Below, piece by piece: positions 6,183 through 15,222 of a stretch of DNA of 64,000 nt. Numbering within the stretch: the stretch's first letter is position 1; each line of letters starts with the position of its first letter. The notes under the pieces were generated by a model that was given only the letters and a program-made list of their open reading frames with translations, made no database searches and was not told where the DNA came from. This DNA is from JAIPEI01 sp964443135 (GTDB lineage Bacteria > Desulfobacterota > DSM-4660 > Desulfatiglandales > HGW-15): positions 52,117 to 116,116 of the forward strand of contig CAYUBQ010000004.1 of assembly GCA_964443135.1 (NCBI GenBank), written 5' to 3'. A program made the translations under genes and the position numbers.

Positions 6183-8222
6183 TTAGCGGGTCTGGAGCAG
6201 GGTCTGGAGCATCTGGTCGGCCGTGGACACCAGCTTGGCCGCCGCCGAGTAGGCGTGCTGGTACTTGATCAGATTGGTCATCTCCTCATCCAGGGAGACC
6301 GCGGAGAGATTGTTTCGCTTTTGCGTCAACTGGTTGACGACCACCTCCGCGTACTCCTGTTCGCGTCGTACGCTCTCGCTCTTGATGCCGAGGGATCCGA
6401 CGAGGTGGGCGTAATACCCCTGAAAGGTGTCCTCGGGGCTGGACACAGGGGTTTCCGGGCTGTCGTAGGTGAACCGGTCCATCGCCACCTTCTGCTCGCT
6501 CAGGTCGGCGACGGCCAGGGCGTTCGTGTTGTCTCCCACGGCGATTTCACCGGTGTCCGGGTCCACCCGACCCGCGGCCATGTGCTCCTTGTGGGTGTTG
6601 AGGGTCTCGTTCATGCCGATGTCCCGGGCGTCCTTTCCGTCGAAGAAGGTGTTGATGCCCAGGGCGGAGAGAATGCCCGAGGTGTCGTCGGAAAAGGCGA
6701 AGGTGTAGGCCCCTCCGGCGGTTATGCTCAGTTTTCCGTTTGCCGCGGAGGCGGAAAGCCCGGCAATGCTTTGGATCTCCGTCACCAGTTCATCCAGGGT
6801 GGTGTCTGCGTTGAGGGATACCTCTTCGCCAATGGGTACGGAGTCAGGATCGGATTCGTCCTTGGTCCAGATGTGAAAGCTCTGGTTCAGACCCAACTCA
6901 TCATCCGCGGTGGAGATCCCGAGACCGAACGTGGCGCCCGATGCGGCCCGATTGTGGGAAAGCGTCAAGTACTCCTCGGTAGTGTCTCCGTTGGTGATCG
7001 AGGCCGAGACCTCCATCCCGGCTGCAGTCAATTCAGAATTTATGGTGGACTTGATTGCATTCAAATTCATGGTTGAAAGGAGATTGACCGTTACGTGGTT
7101 CCCCCCTTCGTAGAACTCCAGATCCATATCCGCTGCGAGTGTTTGACCACTGAAGTCCTCATCCCCCGTAAAGCTCCCCATGTGCAGGCCTTCCACGAAG
7201 TCCAGGCCCGCGCCGGTGTTTCCAGGGTCTCCCAGGGGCTGGTCGGTCTCCTCGACCGCGTAGGTCCCGGTCACATCGGTCATCCCCTCCAGCCCCACCC
7301 CCTGGCTGTGCACCTTGTTGACGTTCCAGATCACCGACCCGGCCAGCTCGTCCAGCTCGTTCCGGTACTTGGGCAGGAAGGCGTCGCGCACCTCGAGCCA
7401 GCCTCCCAGCTTCCCCTCCGTGATCATGTCCGTGATGTCCACACTGCCGCTGGAGCCCTCCCAGCGGACCTCGCCGCTTTCGAAGGACAGCTCGTAGTGG
7501 TCGGTCTTGCTGACCAGGGTGTAGCCCCTTCCCGTGGTGACGGTGAGGTGCCCACGGCCGTCCTCGAACACATTGATGTCGAGGTGCTCCGACAGGCCGC
7601 GGATCAGCGTGTCCCGTTGGTCCCTGAGGTCATTGGCGTTGGCGTTGATCTCCATGCTGATGATCTGCTCGTTCAGGGTGGCGATCTGGGAGGTGAGTTG
7701 ATTGATTTTTTCCGTGCCGGCCTCCAGGGAGATGTTCAGCTCCTGTCCGAAGCGGTCGAGGTCGTTCCGAATGTCCTGGAACGACTGTGCGAGGTGGGCA
7801 CCGGACTCGTACACGATGGTACGCTCTGCGGAGCCCGAGGGGTTGTTGGACAGGTCTTGCCAGGCGTTCCAGAACATATCGAACTGGGCGGAGATGCTTC
7901 TGCCCGAGCTCTCGTCGAAGACGCCTTCCAGCACGGTCAGGTAGGTTTCCTTTTCGGACATGGCGGACAGATCGGACTCCCGTTCCCGGAGCCGGGTTTC
8001 CACGAAGGTGTCCAGCTGCCTCTGAATTTCCTGGAGCTCCACACCCCTTCCGAAGATGAGTCCCCCATAGGGGCCGGGCATCTTGGCCTCGATGGTCGGG
8101 GTCTGCCGGGAGTAGCCCTCCGTGCTCACATTGGCGATGTTGTGGCTCACCACGTCCATGGCGTACTGCTGGGTCAGGAGCGCGTCCTTGGCCGTGTTGA
8201 GAACGAGTCCGATGCCGGCCAT
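6183..8222 (-). CDS. flgK: FlgK hook-filament junction protein
   Basis: A 679-residue HAP1, longer than the roughly 550 residues of enteric FlgK because of an enlarged central region (about 320-540). The N-terminus carries the rod/hook signature ALLTQQYAMDVVSHNIANVSTEGYSRQ. The C-terminus carries SLDEEMTNLIKYQHAYSAAAKLVSTADQMLQTLL. Both ends form the coiled-coil D0 domain. It is exported and sits between hook and FlgL. Its chaperone FlgN is encoded 4 bases upstream, suggesting coupled translation. Confidence 0.96.
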   Translation of the reverse strand: MAGIGLVLNTAKDALLTQQYAMDVVSHNIANVSTEGYSRQTPTIEAKMPGPYGGLIFGRGVELQEIQRQLDTFVETRLRERESDLSAMSEKETYLTVLEGVFDESSGRSISAQFDMFWNAWQDLSNNPSGSAERTIVYESGAHLAQSFQDIRNDLDRFGQELNISLEAGTEKINQLTSQIATLNEQIISMEINANANDLRDQRDTLIRGLSEHLDINVFEDGRGHLTVTTGRGYTLVSKTDHYELSFESGEVRWEGSSGSVDITDMITEGKLGGWLEVRDAFLPKYRNELDELAGSVIWNVNKVHSQGVGLEGMTDVTGTYAVEETDQPLGDPGNTGAGLDFVEGLHMGSFTGDEDFSGQTLAADMDLEFYEGGNHVTVNLLSTMNLNAIKSTINSELTAAGMEVSASITNGDTTEEYLTLSHNRAASGATFGLGISTADDELGLNQSFHIWTKDESDPDSVPIGEEVSLNADTTLDELVTEIQSIAGLSASAANGKLSITAGGAYTFAFSDDTSGILSALGINTFFDGKDARDIGMNETLNTHKEHMAAGRVDPDTGEIAVGDNTNALAVADLSEQKVAMDRFTYDSPETPVSSPEDTFQGYYAHLVGSLGIKSESVRREQEYAEVVVNQLTQKRNNLSAVSLDEEMTNLIKYQHAYSAAAKLVSTADQMLQTLLQTR

Positions 8223-8226
8223 GCTG

Positions 8227-8676
8227 CTACACCTCCCTCCCGTAGAGCCGGGACCGATGCGACCGGTTTTGCCCGCCGTCGGGGCTGTAAGTGCCGTTGT
8301 CCTTCGGATCGCCGGTGATCAGGGCGACGAGCTCGTCGACGAACTGGAGGGAGTCCCGGATGAAGGCCGCATTCTCGCGGGTCCTTTCGCGGATCTCCTC
8401 CTTCAGCCGGGCGATGGTGTGCGCCGGTGCCGGGTCCTCTACGAAATGCGGTCCCATATCGGTGCTTTTCCTACCGGACCCGGCCTCGGTTGCCTGGGGG
8501 GAAAGCGTTTCGATCTCCTGAAGGATCTTTTGCTTTTCCTCGACAACGGTCCAGAGATCCTGGATGTGGAGGTCGGCGAGGATTTCACGCTCTCGCTGCA
8601 GACAATCCACCAGATCCTTCAGCAGAGCCACCTTGCTTTCCCGAAAGTCCAGGTGTGAATGGATCCCCATCTCCAT
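8227..8676 (-). CDS. flgN: FlgN-type export chaperone
   Basis: A 149-residue helical protein with a long N-terminal heptad pattern (ALLKDLVDCLQREREILADLHIQDLWTVVEEKQKI) matching the FlgN family. FlgN proteins bind the C-terminal coils of FlgK and FlgL and deliver them to the export gate. GGAG lies 7 bases before ATG. Position directly before flgK supports the call; sequence similarity in this family is always weak. Confidence 0.8.
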   Translation of the reverse strand: MEMGIHSHLDFRESKVALLKDLVDCLQREREILADLHIQDLWTVVEEKQKILQEIETLSPQATEAGSGRKSTDMGPHFVEDPAPAHTIARLKEEIRERTRENAAFIRDSLQFVDELVALITGDPKDNGTYSPDGGQNRSHRSRLYGREV

Positions 8677-8705
8677 GGCAGGTCTCCTTTACGAGGTTTT
8701 ATCGG

Positions 8706-9500
8706 CTATCCGCCACTCGAACTGAAATCGCCTGAACCGGCATCGGCCGTATCCACCAGGTTCCGGCTGCGGAGAAACTCGGCAGGGTCCAACGGCCGGC
8801 CGTGACGCCTCACTTCGAAGTGAAGATGGGGCCCCGTGCTCCTTCCGGTGGACCCCACGCGGGCCACGGGGTCTCCAGCCCGGACCCAGTCGCCCGCGCG
8901 AACCAGGTTCTCCTGGTTGTGGGCGTAAAGCGTCGTGAATCCCCGACCGTGGTCCAGCTCCACCACGTTTCCGTATCCGCCGCGGTACTCGCTCTTGACG
9001 ACCCTTCCAGGAAGGGACGCCGCCACCGGGGTCCCCTGCCCGGCGGCGAGGTCGAGCCCCTCGTGATAACGCCGTTTCCCGTCGATCGGATCCGTTCGCC
9101 ACCCGAACTCGGAGGATACGCGTCCACCCCGGATGGGCTGGAACGGCGATTCGGGGTCGGGACCCCTGGTGGAGAAAAGCGGGTCCCTTTCCGATCCTTC
9201 CAGCCCGCCGGGCGCGTCCTTTGGTCGCAGCTGCCGGTAGAGCAGGTCGGCCAGGCCCCGGTTGCCCGTGCCGGCCATGGATTTCGAGAGCTCCTGGTCG
9301 AGCATGGACTCGTACATATCTTCACCGCTCCCGCCGTGGAACAGGTCGCACTTCTCCACGGTCCGGCGCATGCTCCGGAGGAGCTGGTACAGGAAGACCG
9401 ACTCCAGCTCCTCGCATGTCTTTCGCAGATTGCGATCCCTGGCTCCCGGCTCGTCGCCGCTCAGGATTTCCGGTCTCAGGTTCGAGATGTCGCCGAACAT
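8706..9500 (-). CDS. flgJ: FlgJ rod-binding domain fused to an M23 peptidase
   Basis: A 264-residue two-domain protein. Residues about 25-95 are a FlgJ rod-cap domain (CEELESVFLYQLLRSMRRT, then LADLLYRQL). Residues about 115-245 are an M23/LytM endopeptidase with all zinc and catalytic positions: H146 and D150 (YHEGLD), H194 (LYAH), H225 and H227 (GPHLHF). In Salmonella FlgJ the second domain is a glucosaminidase that opens peptidoglycan for the rod; here a cross-link-cutting peptidase appears to take that role. No signal peptide is seen, consistent with export through the flagellar apparatus. It lies 21 bases after flgI. Confidence 0.9.
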   Translation of the reverse strand: MFGDISNLRPEILSGDEPGARDRNLRKTCEELESVFLYQLLRSMRRTVEKCDLFHGGSGEDMYESMLDQELSKSMAGTGNRGLADLLYRQLRPKDAPGGLEGSERDPLFSTRGPDPESPFQPIRGGRVSSEFGWRTDPIDGKRRYHEGLDLAAGQGTPVAASLPGRVVKSEYRGGYGNVVELDHGRGFTTLYAHNQENLVRAGDWVRAGDPVARVGSTGRSTGPHLHFEVRRHGRPLDPAEFLRSRNLVDTADAGSGDFSSSGG

Positions 9501-9521
9501 GCCGTTTCCCCGTCCATTTCG

Positions 9522-10640
9522 TCAGATGACCTCCAGCTCGGCCTGAAGCGCGCCGCTGGCCTGAATCGCCTGGAACACGGTGATCAAGTCCCTGGGGGAG
9601 ACGCCGATGGCGTTCAGCGCCTTCACCACCTCGCCCAGGCTGGTTCCCTCGGGCAGGAGGAGCAGCTTCTGGTCCTCCTCGGCCACGTTGATCTCGGTCT
9701 CGTCGGTGACCGTGGTCTCTCCCTGGGAGAACGGCTGTGGCTGGCTCACGTTCTTCCGTTCCTTGATCTGCACGCTCAGATTGCCGTGGGCTATGGCCAC
9801 CGGGGAGATGCGGACGTTCTCACCCATGACCACGGTGCCGGTCCGCTCCGCCAGGATGATGCGGGCCTTGTTGTCGGGCCGGACCTGGATCTGCTCGAGC
9901 TCCGCCACGAGCGGGACCAGGTTGCCCAGGAAGGGCTCCGGGACCTGGACCCGGATCGTTCCCGCGTCCGAGGGGGAGGCGACCCGGGAGCCGATCTCCC
10001 GGTTGATGGCGCCGGCCATGCGGAACGCGGTGGTGAAGTCGGGGTTGTTCAGGCTGATGGTGAGCTCGCCCAGCCCGTTGAACCGGAAAGGCACCTCCCG
10101 CTCGATGGTCGCACCGCCCGGGATTCTGGCCACGGTGGGATGGTTCTTCTGGACCCCGCCCCCGGCCGCGCCGGATGTGGAGAACCCGCCCACCAGGAGC
10201 GGACCCTGCGCCAGCGCGTAGATCTTGTTGTCCGCTCCCTTCAGGGGGGAGAGGAGGAGCGTTCCGCCCTGGAGGCTCTTGGCGTCTCCCACCGAGGAAA
10301 CCAGCACGTCGATCTCGCTTCCCACCCGGGCGAAGGGCGGAAGATCGGCCGTGACCATGACGGCGGCCACGTTGGCGACCTTGACCTGCTTGGGAAGGGC
10401 GTGGATGCCCAGCCGCTCCATCATGTTCACGAGGCTCTGCACGGTGAACCGCGTCCCGGCTCCGTCCCCCGTTCCGTTGAGGCCGACGACCAGCCCGTAC
10501 CCCATCAGCTGGTTGTCCCGGGTCCCCTTGATGGAGGCCAGGTCCTTGATCCGCGCCGCGCGGGCGGCCGGTCCCCAGGCCAGGGACAGGCCGAGGCACA
10601 AGAGGACGGCTGCGACGAGGGCGTGCTTTCTGCCGTGCAT
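9522..10640 (-). CDS. flgI: FlgI flagellar P-ring protein
   Basis: A 372-residue precursor with a Sec signal peptide (about 1-28, ending ARAARA) and the conserved mature start RIKDLASIKGTRDNQLMGYGLVVGLNGTGD. The C-terminal VSPRDLITVFQAIQASGALQAELEVI is typical. It forms the P-ring bushing in peptidoglycan with help from FlgA. AGGAGGAG lies 3 bases before ATG at 10640; a longer in-frame extension reaching 11039 overlaps flgH and is not real. It follows flgH by 11 bases. Confidence 0.97.
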   Translation of the reverse strand: MHGRKHALVAAVLLCLGLSLAWGPAARAARIKDLASIKGTRDNQLMGYGLVVGLNGTGDGAGTRFTVQSLVNMMERLGIHALPKQVKVANVAAVMVTADLPPFARVGSEIDVLVSSVGDAKSLQGGTLLLSPLKGADNKIYALAQGPLLVGGFSTSGAAGGGVQKNHPTVARIPGGATIEREVPFRFNGLGELTISLNNPDFTTAFRMAGAINREIGSRVASPSDAGTIRVQVPEPFLGNLVPLVAELEQIQVRPDNKARIILAERTGTVVMGENVRISPVAIAHGNLSVQIKERKNVSQPQPFSQGETTVTDETEINVAEEDQKLLLLPEGTSLGEVVKALNAIGVSPRDLITVFQAIQASGALQAELEVI

Positions 10641-10651
10641 GGTCTCCTCCT

Positions 10652-11398
10652 CTAGAAAGGCCACACGAAGTCCACGGCCCGCATCAGCCAGCCAGGGCTC
10701 TGTTTGTCGCTCACGGGACCGCTCCCGGTGTACTCGATGGCCGCCTCCGCGATGTAGCTGGAGAGCACCGTGTTGTCGGGGGAAATGTCCGCCGGCCGGA
10801 CGAGACCGGTCAGGGTGATGTACTGGGCCTCGTTGTTCACCTTGACCTTTCTGGAGCCTTTGATGAAGAGGTTTCCGTTGGGCGTCACCTCGATGACCCG
10901 TGCGGTGATCGAAGCGGTCATGGTCTCGTTCCGCGTGGTCTCGCCGGTGCCGTCGAAGTCGTTTTCCAGGGAGGCCTTGAACATGGCCTCGTTGTCGAAC
11001 GAGGCGGGTACACCGATCTTGTCGATTTTTCCTTCCCATCCCAGCAGGTTGCTGATCCCGGCGTTGATGGAGGACTCCCGTCCCGTCTTGGTCGTGGCCT
11101 TCTTGTTCGCTTTGGAGGTCTCCACGATGTCGACGGTGATGAGGTCCCCGATCTTGTTGGCGCGCAGGTCCTGGAACGCGTTCCGATAGGTGACCTCGCT
11201 CCAGAGCCCCGAGCCGGCCGTCGGATCCGCGGGTTGTGCGGGAGGCACCACCGCAACGGGCCGGGGTTCGGGCGGGCGGGTCAGCGGCTCGCGGGGATCC
11301 TCCTCGAAAGGGAGACCTGCGCAGCCGGTGAGCAGGATGAGCCCTGTCAGGGCGGGAAGGACGAGATTGCGTATGCTGGGTTTCTCTGCTGGGTTCAT
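10652..11398 (-). CDS. flgH: FlgH flagellar L-ring lipoprotein
   Basis: A 248-residue lipoprotein with the lipobox LLTGC at about 22-26. The conserved middle is SGLWSEVTYRNAFQDLRANKIGDLITVDIVETSKANKKATTKTGR and the end is VRPADISPDNTVLSSYIAEAAIEYTGSGPVSDKQSPGWLMR. It forms the outer-membrane L ring around the rod, so the organism is diderm. A Pro-rich linker follows the lipidated cysteine. Confidence 0.97.
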   Translation of the reverse strand: MNPAEKPSIRNLVLPALTGLILLTGCAGLPFEEDPREPLTRPPEPRPVAVVPPAQPADPTAGSGLWSEVTYRNAFQDLRANKIGDLITVDIVETSKANKKATTKTGRESSINAGISNLLGWEGKIDKIGVPASFDNEAMFKASLENDFDGTGETTRNETMTASITARVIEVTPNGNLFIKGSRKVKVNNEAQYITLTGLVRPADISPDNTVLSSYIAEAAIEYTGSGPVSDKQSPGWLMRAVDFVWPF

Positions 11399-11482
11399 CG
11401 TCTCCTCGATCGTGGTGCTCGACGCGGTTTCACGTCTTGCCGTGAAGGGGTCCGCCTGGCCGGGTAGGCCGGAGCGGCCCCG

Positions 11483-12472
11483 TCAGAAGGTGACCGTCAC
11501 CCATCCGGGGGCCTTGACGGTGGAGGAGAGTTCCTTTCCGCTCTGAAGGTTTCTGACCCGGATGGGTTCGCCGTGCCGGCCGTCCTCCAGGGCTTCTCCC
11601 CGGGTGGTGATTCTCAGGTTCTCGCTTTCCGCCAGGATGATCACGGAGCTTCCCCGCTCCACCACGGGCGGGTCCTCCACCATGGCCTCGGTGAGGGTGC
11701 TTCCCGATCGAATGCTCCTGGAGGCCCGCTTGCCCACGGCTTCTTCCGGGTCCACCAGGGTGTTGCCCCGCCCGCGCATGGAGGTCTCCCGGACCCGCTG
11801 GACGTCCGCCTTGTCGATGAGGTTTCCCCGCTGTATCCTCCGGACGGCGCGCACCACCTCCCGGGTGATGGAGACGCGGGCCGAGAGGGGCACCCTCCGG
11901 ATCTGACGGCTGTCCACGTAAAAGGTGAGGGTTGCGGACACGTTGCCGAGGTAGTCGGTGTTGCCGTTTTCCCGGATGTCCCAGCGGAGGGCGCCCTCGG
12001 GGAGGGCCACGTCCTCCGGCACCCGGATCGACTCCAGTGTGATCTCGTCCTCGGGCCACGGAGCGGCCTGCAGGACGTGGTCGCGGAAGATCTCCTCCAT
12101 GCGGGCCGAGGTCACCACCTGGGCGGTGCGGTGCACCAGCAGGCTGTCGGGTGTCTTCACGGTGACCTCTTCCCCCAGGCCCGCAACGGCCGAGCCCACC
12201 TTGTAGTCGAGGAATCGCCGATTGAAGCGGTGGCTGTTCCCGGGCGCAGGGGCCGACGCCACTTCCACCTCCTTCAGCGAGGCCGCCCGCGGGTCCCCGG
12301 CGGGCCGAAAGGAGGCGATCTGCCCCAGGGTCACGGCATCCCCCCGAACCGTGACTTCGCCGGAGATGCGGATCTCGAGGGTCCCGGGCGCGGCCGGCGC
12401 CTGTCCCGGGGTGAGCACCGCGGCGCCCGCCGCGAGGAGAATGGAGAGAAAGGTCTTGATCAAGGCCTGCAT
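11483..12472 (-). CDS. flgA: FlgA P-ring assembly chaperone
   Basis: A 329-residue periplasmic protein with a signal peptide (about 1-28). Its C-terminal SAF/FlgA domain carries RRIQRGNLIDKADVQ and the final GKELSSTVKAPGWVTVTF. It helps FlgI subunits assemble in the periplasm. It is longer than the enteric protein (about 220) and has an extra N-terminal segment, as in many Desulfobacterota. It lies between flgG and flgH. Confidence 0.92.
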   Translation of the reverse strand: MQALIKTFLSILLAAGAAVLTPGQAPAAPGTLEIRISGEVTVRGDAVTLGQIASFRPAGDPRAASLKEVEVASAPAPGNSHRFNRRFLDYKVGSAVAGLGEEVTVKTPDSLLVHRTAQVVTSARMEEIFRDHVLQAAPWPEDEITLESIRVPEDVALPEGALRWDIRENGNTDYLGNVSATLTFYVDSRQIRRVPLSARVSITREVVRAVRRIQRGNLIDKADVQRVRETSMRGRGNTLVDPEEAVGKRASRSIRSGSTLTEAMVEDPPVVERGSSVIILAESENLRITTRGEALEDGRHGEPIRVRNLQSGKELSSTVKAPGWVTVTF

Positions 12473-12488
12473 GACATCCCCCTGTCTC

Positions 12489-13271
12489 TTACCGCTTGAT
12501 GTTGTTGGCCATCTGGAGCATCTCGTCGGCGGCCTTGATGGACTTGGACGCGACCTCGTAGGCCCTCTGGCCCACGATCATGTTCACCATCTCCTCGACC
12601 ACATCCACGTTGGACATCTCCAGGTACCCCTGGGAGATGGTCCCCATGCCGTCCACGCCGGGGTTCCCCTCCACGGGATCGCCCGTTGCGTCGGAGGGCC
12701 GGAACCGGTTTCCACCCACGCTCAGGAGCCCTGCGGTGTTGGGGAAGCTGTGGAGGGTGAGCTGGGCGCTGGCGAGCTCCGTTCCGTCCGGACCCAGCGC
12801 CACCATGTTGCCGCCCGGGTCGACGGTGAAGTTGACGGTCTCGGCGGGAATGGAGAACTCGGGCTGGAGGCGCTCGCCCTCCGAGGTGACGACATACCCC
12901 TCGGAGTCCATCTTGAAGGCGCCCGCCCGCATGTACAGCTCTTCGCCGTTGCTGAGGATCTTGAAGAACCCCTCCCCCTCGATGGCGAAGTCCAGGTCGT
13001 TCTGGGTCTGGACGTAGTCTCCCTGGCTGAGGATCTTCTGGACCGAGACCGGCTTGGTGCCCATGCCCACCTGGATGCCGGTCGGCACCTCCCCGCCGGA
13101 GCTGGTGGCCGCCCCCGGGGACCGCAGGTTCTGGTAGAGCAGGTCCACGAAGTCGGCCCGGCTCTTCTTGAAACCCACCGTGTTCACGTTGGCCAGGTTG
13201 TTGGCGATGACGTCCATGTTCAGCTTCTGGGCCGCCATTCCCGAGGCGGACGTCCAAAGGCTCCGTATCAT
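12489..13271 (-). CDS. flgG: FlgG distal rod protein
   Basis: A 260-residue FlgG of standard length: N-terminal SLWTSASGMAAQKLNMDVIANNLANVNTVGFKKSRADFVDLLYQ, the DLDFAIEGEGFF segment, and C-terminal GYLEMSNVDVVEEMVNMIVGQRAYEVASKSIKAADEMLQMANN. It polymerises into the distal rod crossing the L and P rings and is secreted without a signal peptide. It follows flgF by 23 bases. Confidence 0.97.
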   Translation of the reverse strand: MIRSLWTSASGMAAQKLNMDVIANNLANVNTVGFKKSRADFVDLLYQNLRSPGAATSSGGEVPTGIQVGMGTKPVSVQKILSQGDYVQTQNDLDFAIEGEGFFKILSNGEELYMRAGAFKMDSEGYVVTSEGERLQPEFSIPAETVNFTVDPGGNMVALGPDGTELASAQLTLHSFPNTAGLLSVGGNRFRPSDATGDPVEGNPGVDGMGTISQGYLEMSNVDVVEEMVNMIVGQRAYEVASKSIKAADEMLQMANNIKR

Positions 13272-13294
13272 TTGACTGTTTCCTCCTTCCCGCT

Positions 13295-14035
13295 CTAGCG
13301 GATGCGGCTCACCTCGTTGATGGCGCGCTGGTCCACGTCATCCAGGATCTGGATGACCTTCTGATAGCTCTCGAACGCCCTCATGCAGTGGATCATGGAA
13401 ACCATCTCCTCCGCGACCTGCACGTTGGGCAGCTCGAGGTAGCCTTGCTTGATCCGGCTGCTCAGGGGAAGCGGGGCCTCGGGTTCGCCGGAGAGGTTGG
13501 CGAAAACGGACCGTCCCACAATGGTAAGCCTTTTCGGGTCCTCGAACGAGACCAGGTCGAGCCTGCCCACCTCCTCGCCGCCCGCGCTCACCGTTCCCAG
13601 ATCGTTCACCTCGATCTTGTTTCCAAAAATCTGGATCGGGCCCCCCTCGCCCAGGATCTTTTCTCCATGCTGGGTGACCAGGAACCTTTCGGTGTCCAGG
13701 GCGAAGTTCCCCTTTCTGGTGTAGCGGATCCCGTCCGCGGTCAGGACTTTGAAGAAGCCCTTTCCGTGGAGGGCCAAGTCCAGGTCGTTTCCCGTGGCCC
13801 GGACGTCGCCCTGGGTGTGGTCGATCTCGATCCGGACCAGATCCGGTGATGCGGCCCGATTCCCCGCGGAGGCGGTTCCCACGTCCGCGGACCGGTCTTG
13901 GAGGATGTTCTGAAAAGAGATGCGGCTCTTCTTGTGTCCCGGGACCGACGTGTTGGCGAGATTGTTGGAGATCACGTCCATCCGCATCTCTTCCTTGAGA
14001 CAGGCCTTGACTGCGTCGATCATCCCCTGATGCAT
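13295..14035 (-). CDS. flgF: FlgF proximal rod protein
   Basis: A 246-residue rod protein with EEMRMDVISNNLANTSVPGHKKSRISFQ at the start, DLDLALHGKGFF in the middle, and QGYLELPNVQVAEEMVSMIHCMRAFESYQKVIQILDD at the end. Order before flgG and length support FlgF rather than a second FlgG. First gene of the operon reading to fliW; its start lies about 40 bases after the predicted sigma-54 start site. Confidence 0.92.
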   Translation of the reverse strand: MHQGMIDAVKACLKEEMRMDVISNNLANTSVPGHKKSRISFQNILQDRSADVGTASAGNRAASPDLVRIEIDHTQGDVRATGNDLDLALHGKGFFKVLTADGIRYTRKGNFALDTERFLVTQHGEKILGEGGPIQIFGNKIEVNDLGTVSAGGEEVGRLDLVSFEDPKRLTIVGRSVFANLSGEPEAPLPLSSRIKQGYLELPNVQVAEEMVSMIHCMRAFESYQKVIQILDDVDQRAINEVSRIR

Positions 14036-14085
14036 AAAGTCCTCCGATGGGCGTTCCGGTGGTTTCTCCGGACGCCCCCTGTTTC

Positions 14086-14101
14086 TGCAAATCCCGTACC
14101 A
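14086..14101 (-). promoter_or_regulatory. sigma-54 promoter of the flgF-fliW operon
   Basis: Minus strand TGGTACGGGATTTGCA differs from TGGCACG-N4-TTGCA at one base and has correct GG-N10-GC spacing. Predicted start near 14075. An inverted repeat TTCAA-N6-TTGAA at 14134-14149 lies 33-48 bases upstream and could be an activator site. The remaining gap to 14406 shows no gene. Confidence 0.75.
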
Positions 14102-14406
14102 AGGAAAATCAGGGTCGCAAAAGGGCGGAAAAGTTCAAAACCGGTTGAAATACAGGCAAGTTTTTGGATCGCAGCCCATCCCTCAGAGCCGGGTCCCCCG
14201 AGGTGGAGCAGGGCTTTCCCTGTTCCGAAGGAAAAGATTTCCCGGTTCTTTCACGGGCTGAAGGCCGGGGCTTCGGTCGGCGGGATCGCTCGAGACCGCG
14301 CCGGAAGGCCCTTCGCGGCGCCGGTTCGAAAAATACAGGATCTCCCCCATGTTTCCGTGGGCCCCTTGGGGTATCATGAGGGGACGCTCGCTCCACGAGG
14401 CCCTTC

Positions 14407-15222
14407 ATGCTCTCCATCGTCTCTCTGCTTGTCATCCTGACCCTGTCGATCCTGGTCACGAGGATCGCCACGGTGGCCCTCACCCAGACGGGACTCTCCA
14501 GGGAATCCGCCCGGTTCCAGGCGCGATCCGCCTTCACAGGGGTCGGTTTCACGACCACCGAGAGCGAGGAGGTGGTGAACCACCCGGTCCGTCGCCGCAT
14601 CCTGCTCCTGTTGATGCTTCTCGGAAACGTGGGAATCGTCTCGGCCATGTCCTCGCTGATTCTGGGATTTCTCCGCACCGGGGATTCCTCGTCCATGTTC
14701 TGGCGGATGGCGCTTCTCTTCTCGGGCATCATCCTTCTCTGGATCGTCGCCGTGAGCCCGTGGGTGGACCGTCACCTTTCCAGGGTCATCGGCTGGGCCC
14801 TCAGCCGCTACACCCGGATGGAGGTTCGGGACCTTTCGAGGCTCCTGAACCTTTCCGGCGAGTACAGCGTCACCGAGCTCCAGGTGCAGCCCACGGACTG
14901 GCTTTCGGAGAGGCACCTGAGAGAGGCGAAGCTCAGGGACGAAGGGGTGCTGGTCCTGGGAATCCTTCGAAAGAATGGCGCCTACCTCGGCGCCCCCAAC
15001 GGAGAGACCGAGATTCATTCGGGGGACACCCTCATCCTGTACGGGCGCTCTCCGGCGCTGGATCGGCTGGATCGGCGGCGAAAGGGAGCGGAAGGAGACC
15101 GGGAGCACGAGGCGGCGTCCCGCGAGCAGGAGGGCGTCGAGGCCTCAGAGCGCATCCGGGAGGCCGAAAAGGCCGCCGGGTCCTCCGGTTCGCGGGAAAG
15201 GTCGCCGGATCGAGGAGGCTGA
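14407..15222 (+). CDS. membrane protein with a TrkA-C (RCK_C) domain
   Basis: A 271-residue protein. Hydrophobic segments lie at about 1-25, 62-85 and 95-118. Between the first two is ARSAFTGVGFTTTES, which resembles the SAF..GF pore loop of TrkH/KtrB-type cation channels. A TrkA-C domain spans about 155-220 (SVTELQVQPTDWLSERHLREAKLRDEGVLVLGI...GDTLILYG), a fold that binds small ligands and gates transporters. The last 50 residues are highly charged and helical. It may regulate cation flux, but no partner transporter is adjacent. ATG at 14407 is preferred over an upstream frame that reads out of register. Confidence 0.75.
   Translation: MLSIVSLLVILTLSILVTRIATVALTQTGLSRESARFQARSAFTGVGFTTTESEEVVNHPVRRRILLLLMLLGNVGIVSAMSSLILGFLRTGDSSSMFWRMALLFSGIILLWIVAVSPWVDRHLSRVIGWALSRYTRMEVRDLSRLLNLSGEYSVTELQVQPTDWLSERHLREAKLRDEGVLVLGILRKNGAYLGAPNGETEIHSGDTLILYGRSPALDRLDRRRKGAEGDREHEAASREQEGVEASERIREAEKAAGSSGSRERSPDRGG

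Noticed and set aside
9522..11039. Extended FlgI start
   Set aside because: The extension overlaps flgH out of frame; the signal peptide and AGGAGGAG place the start at 10640.
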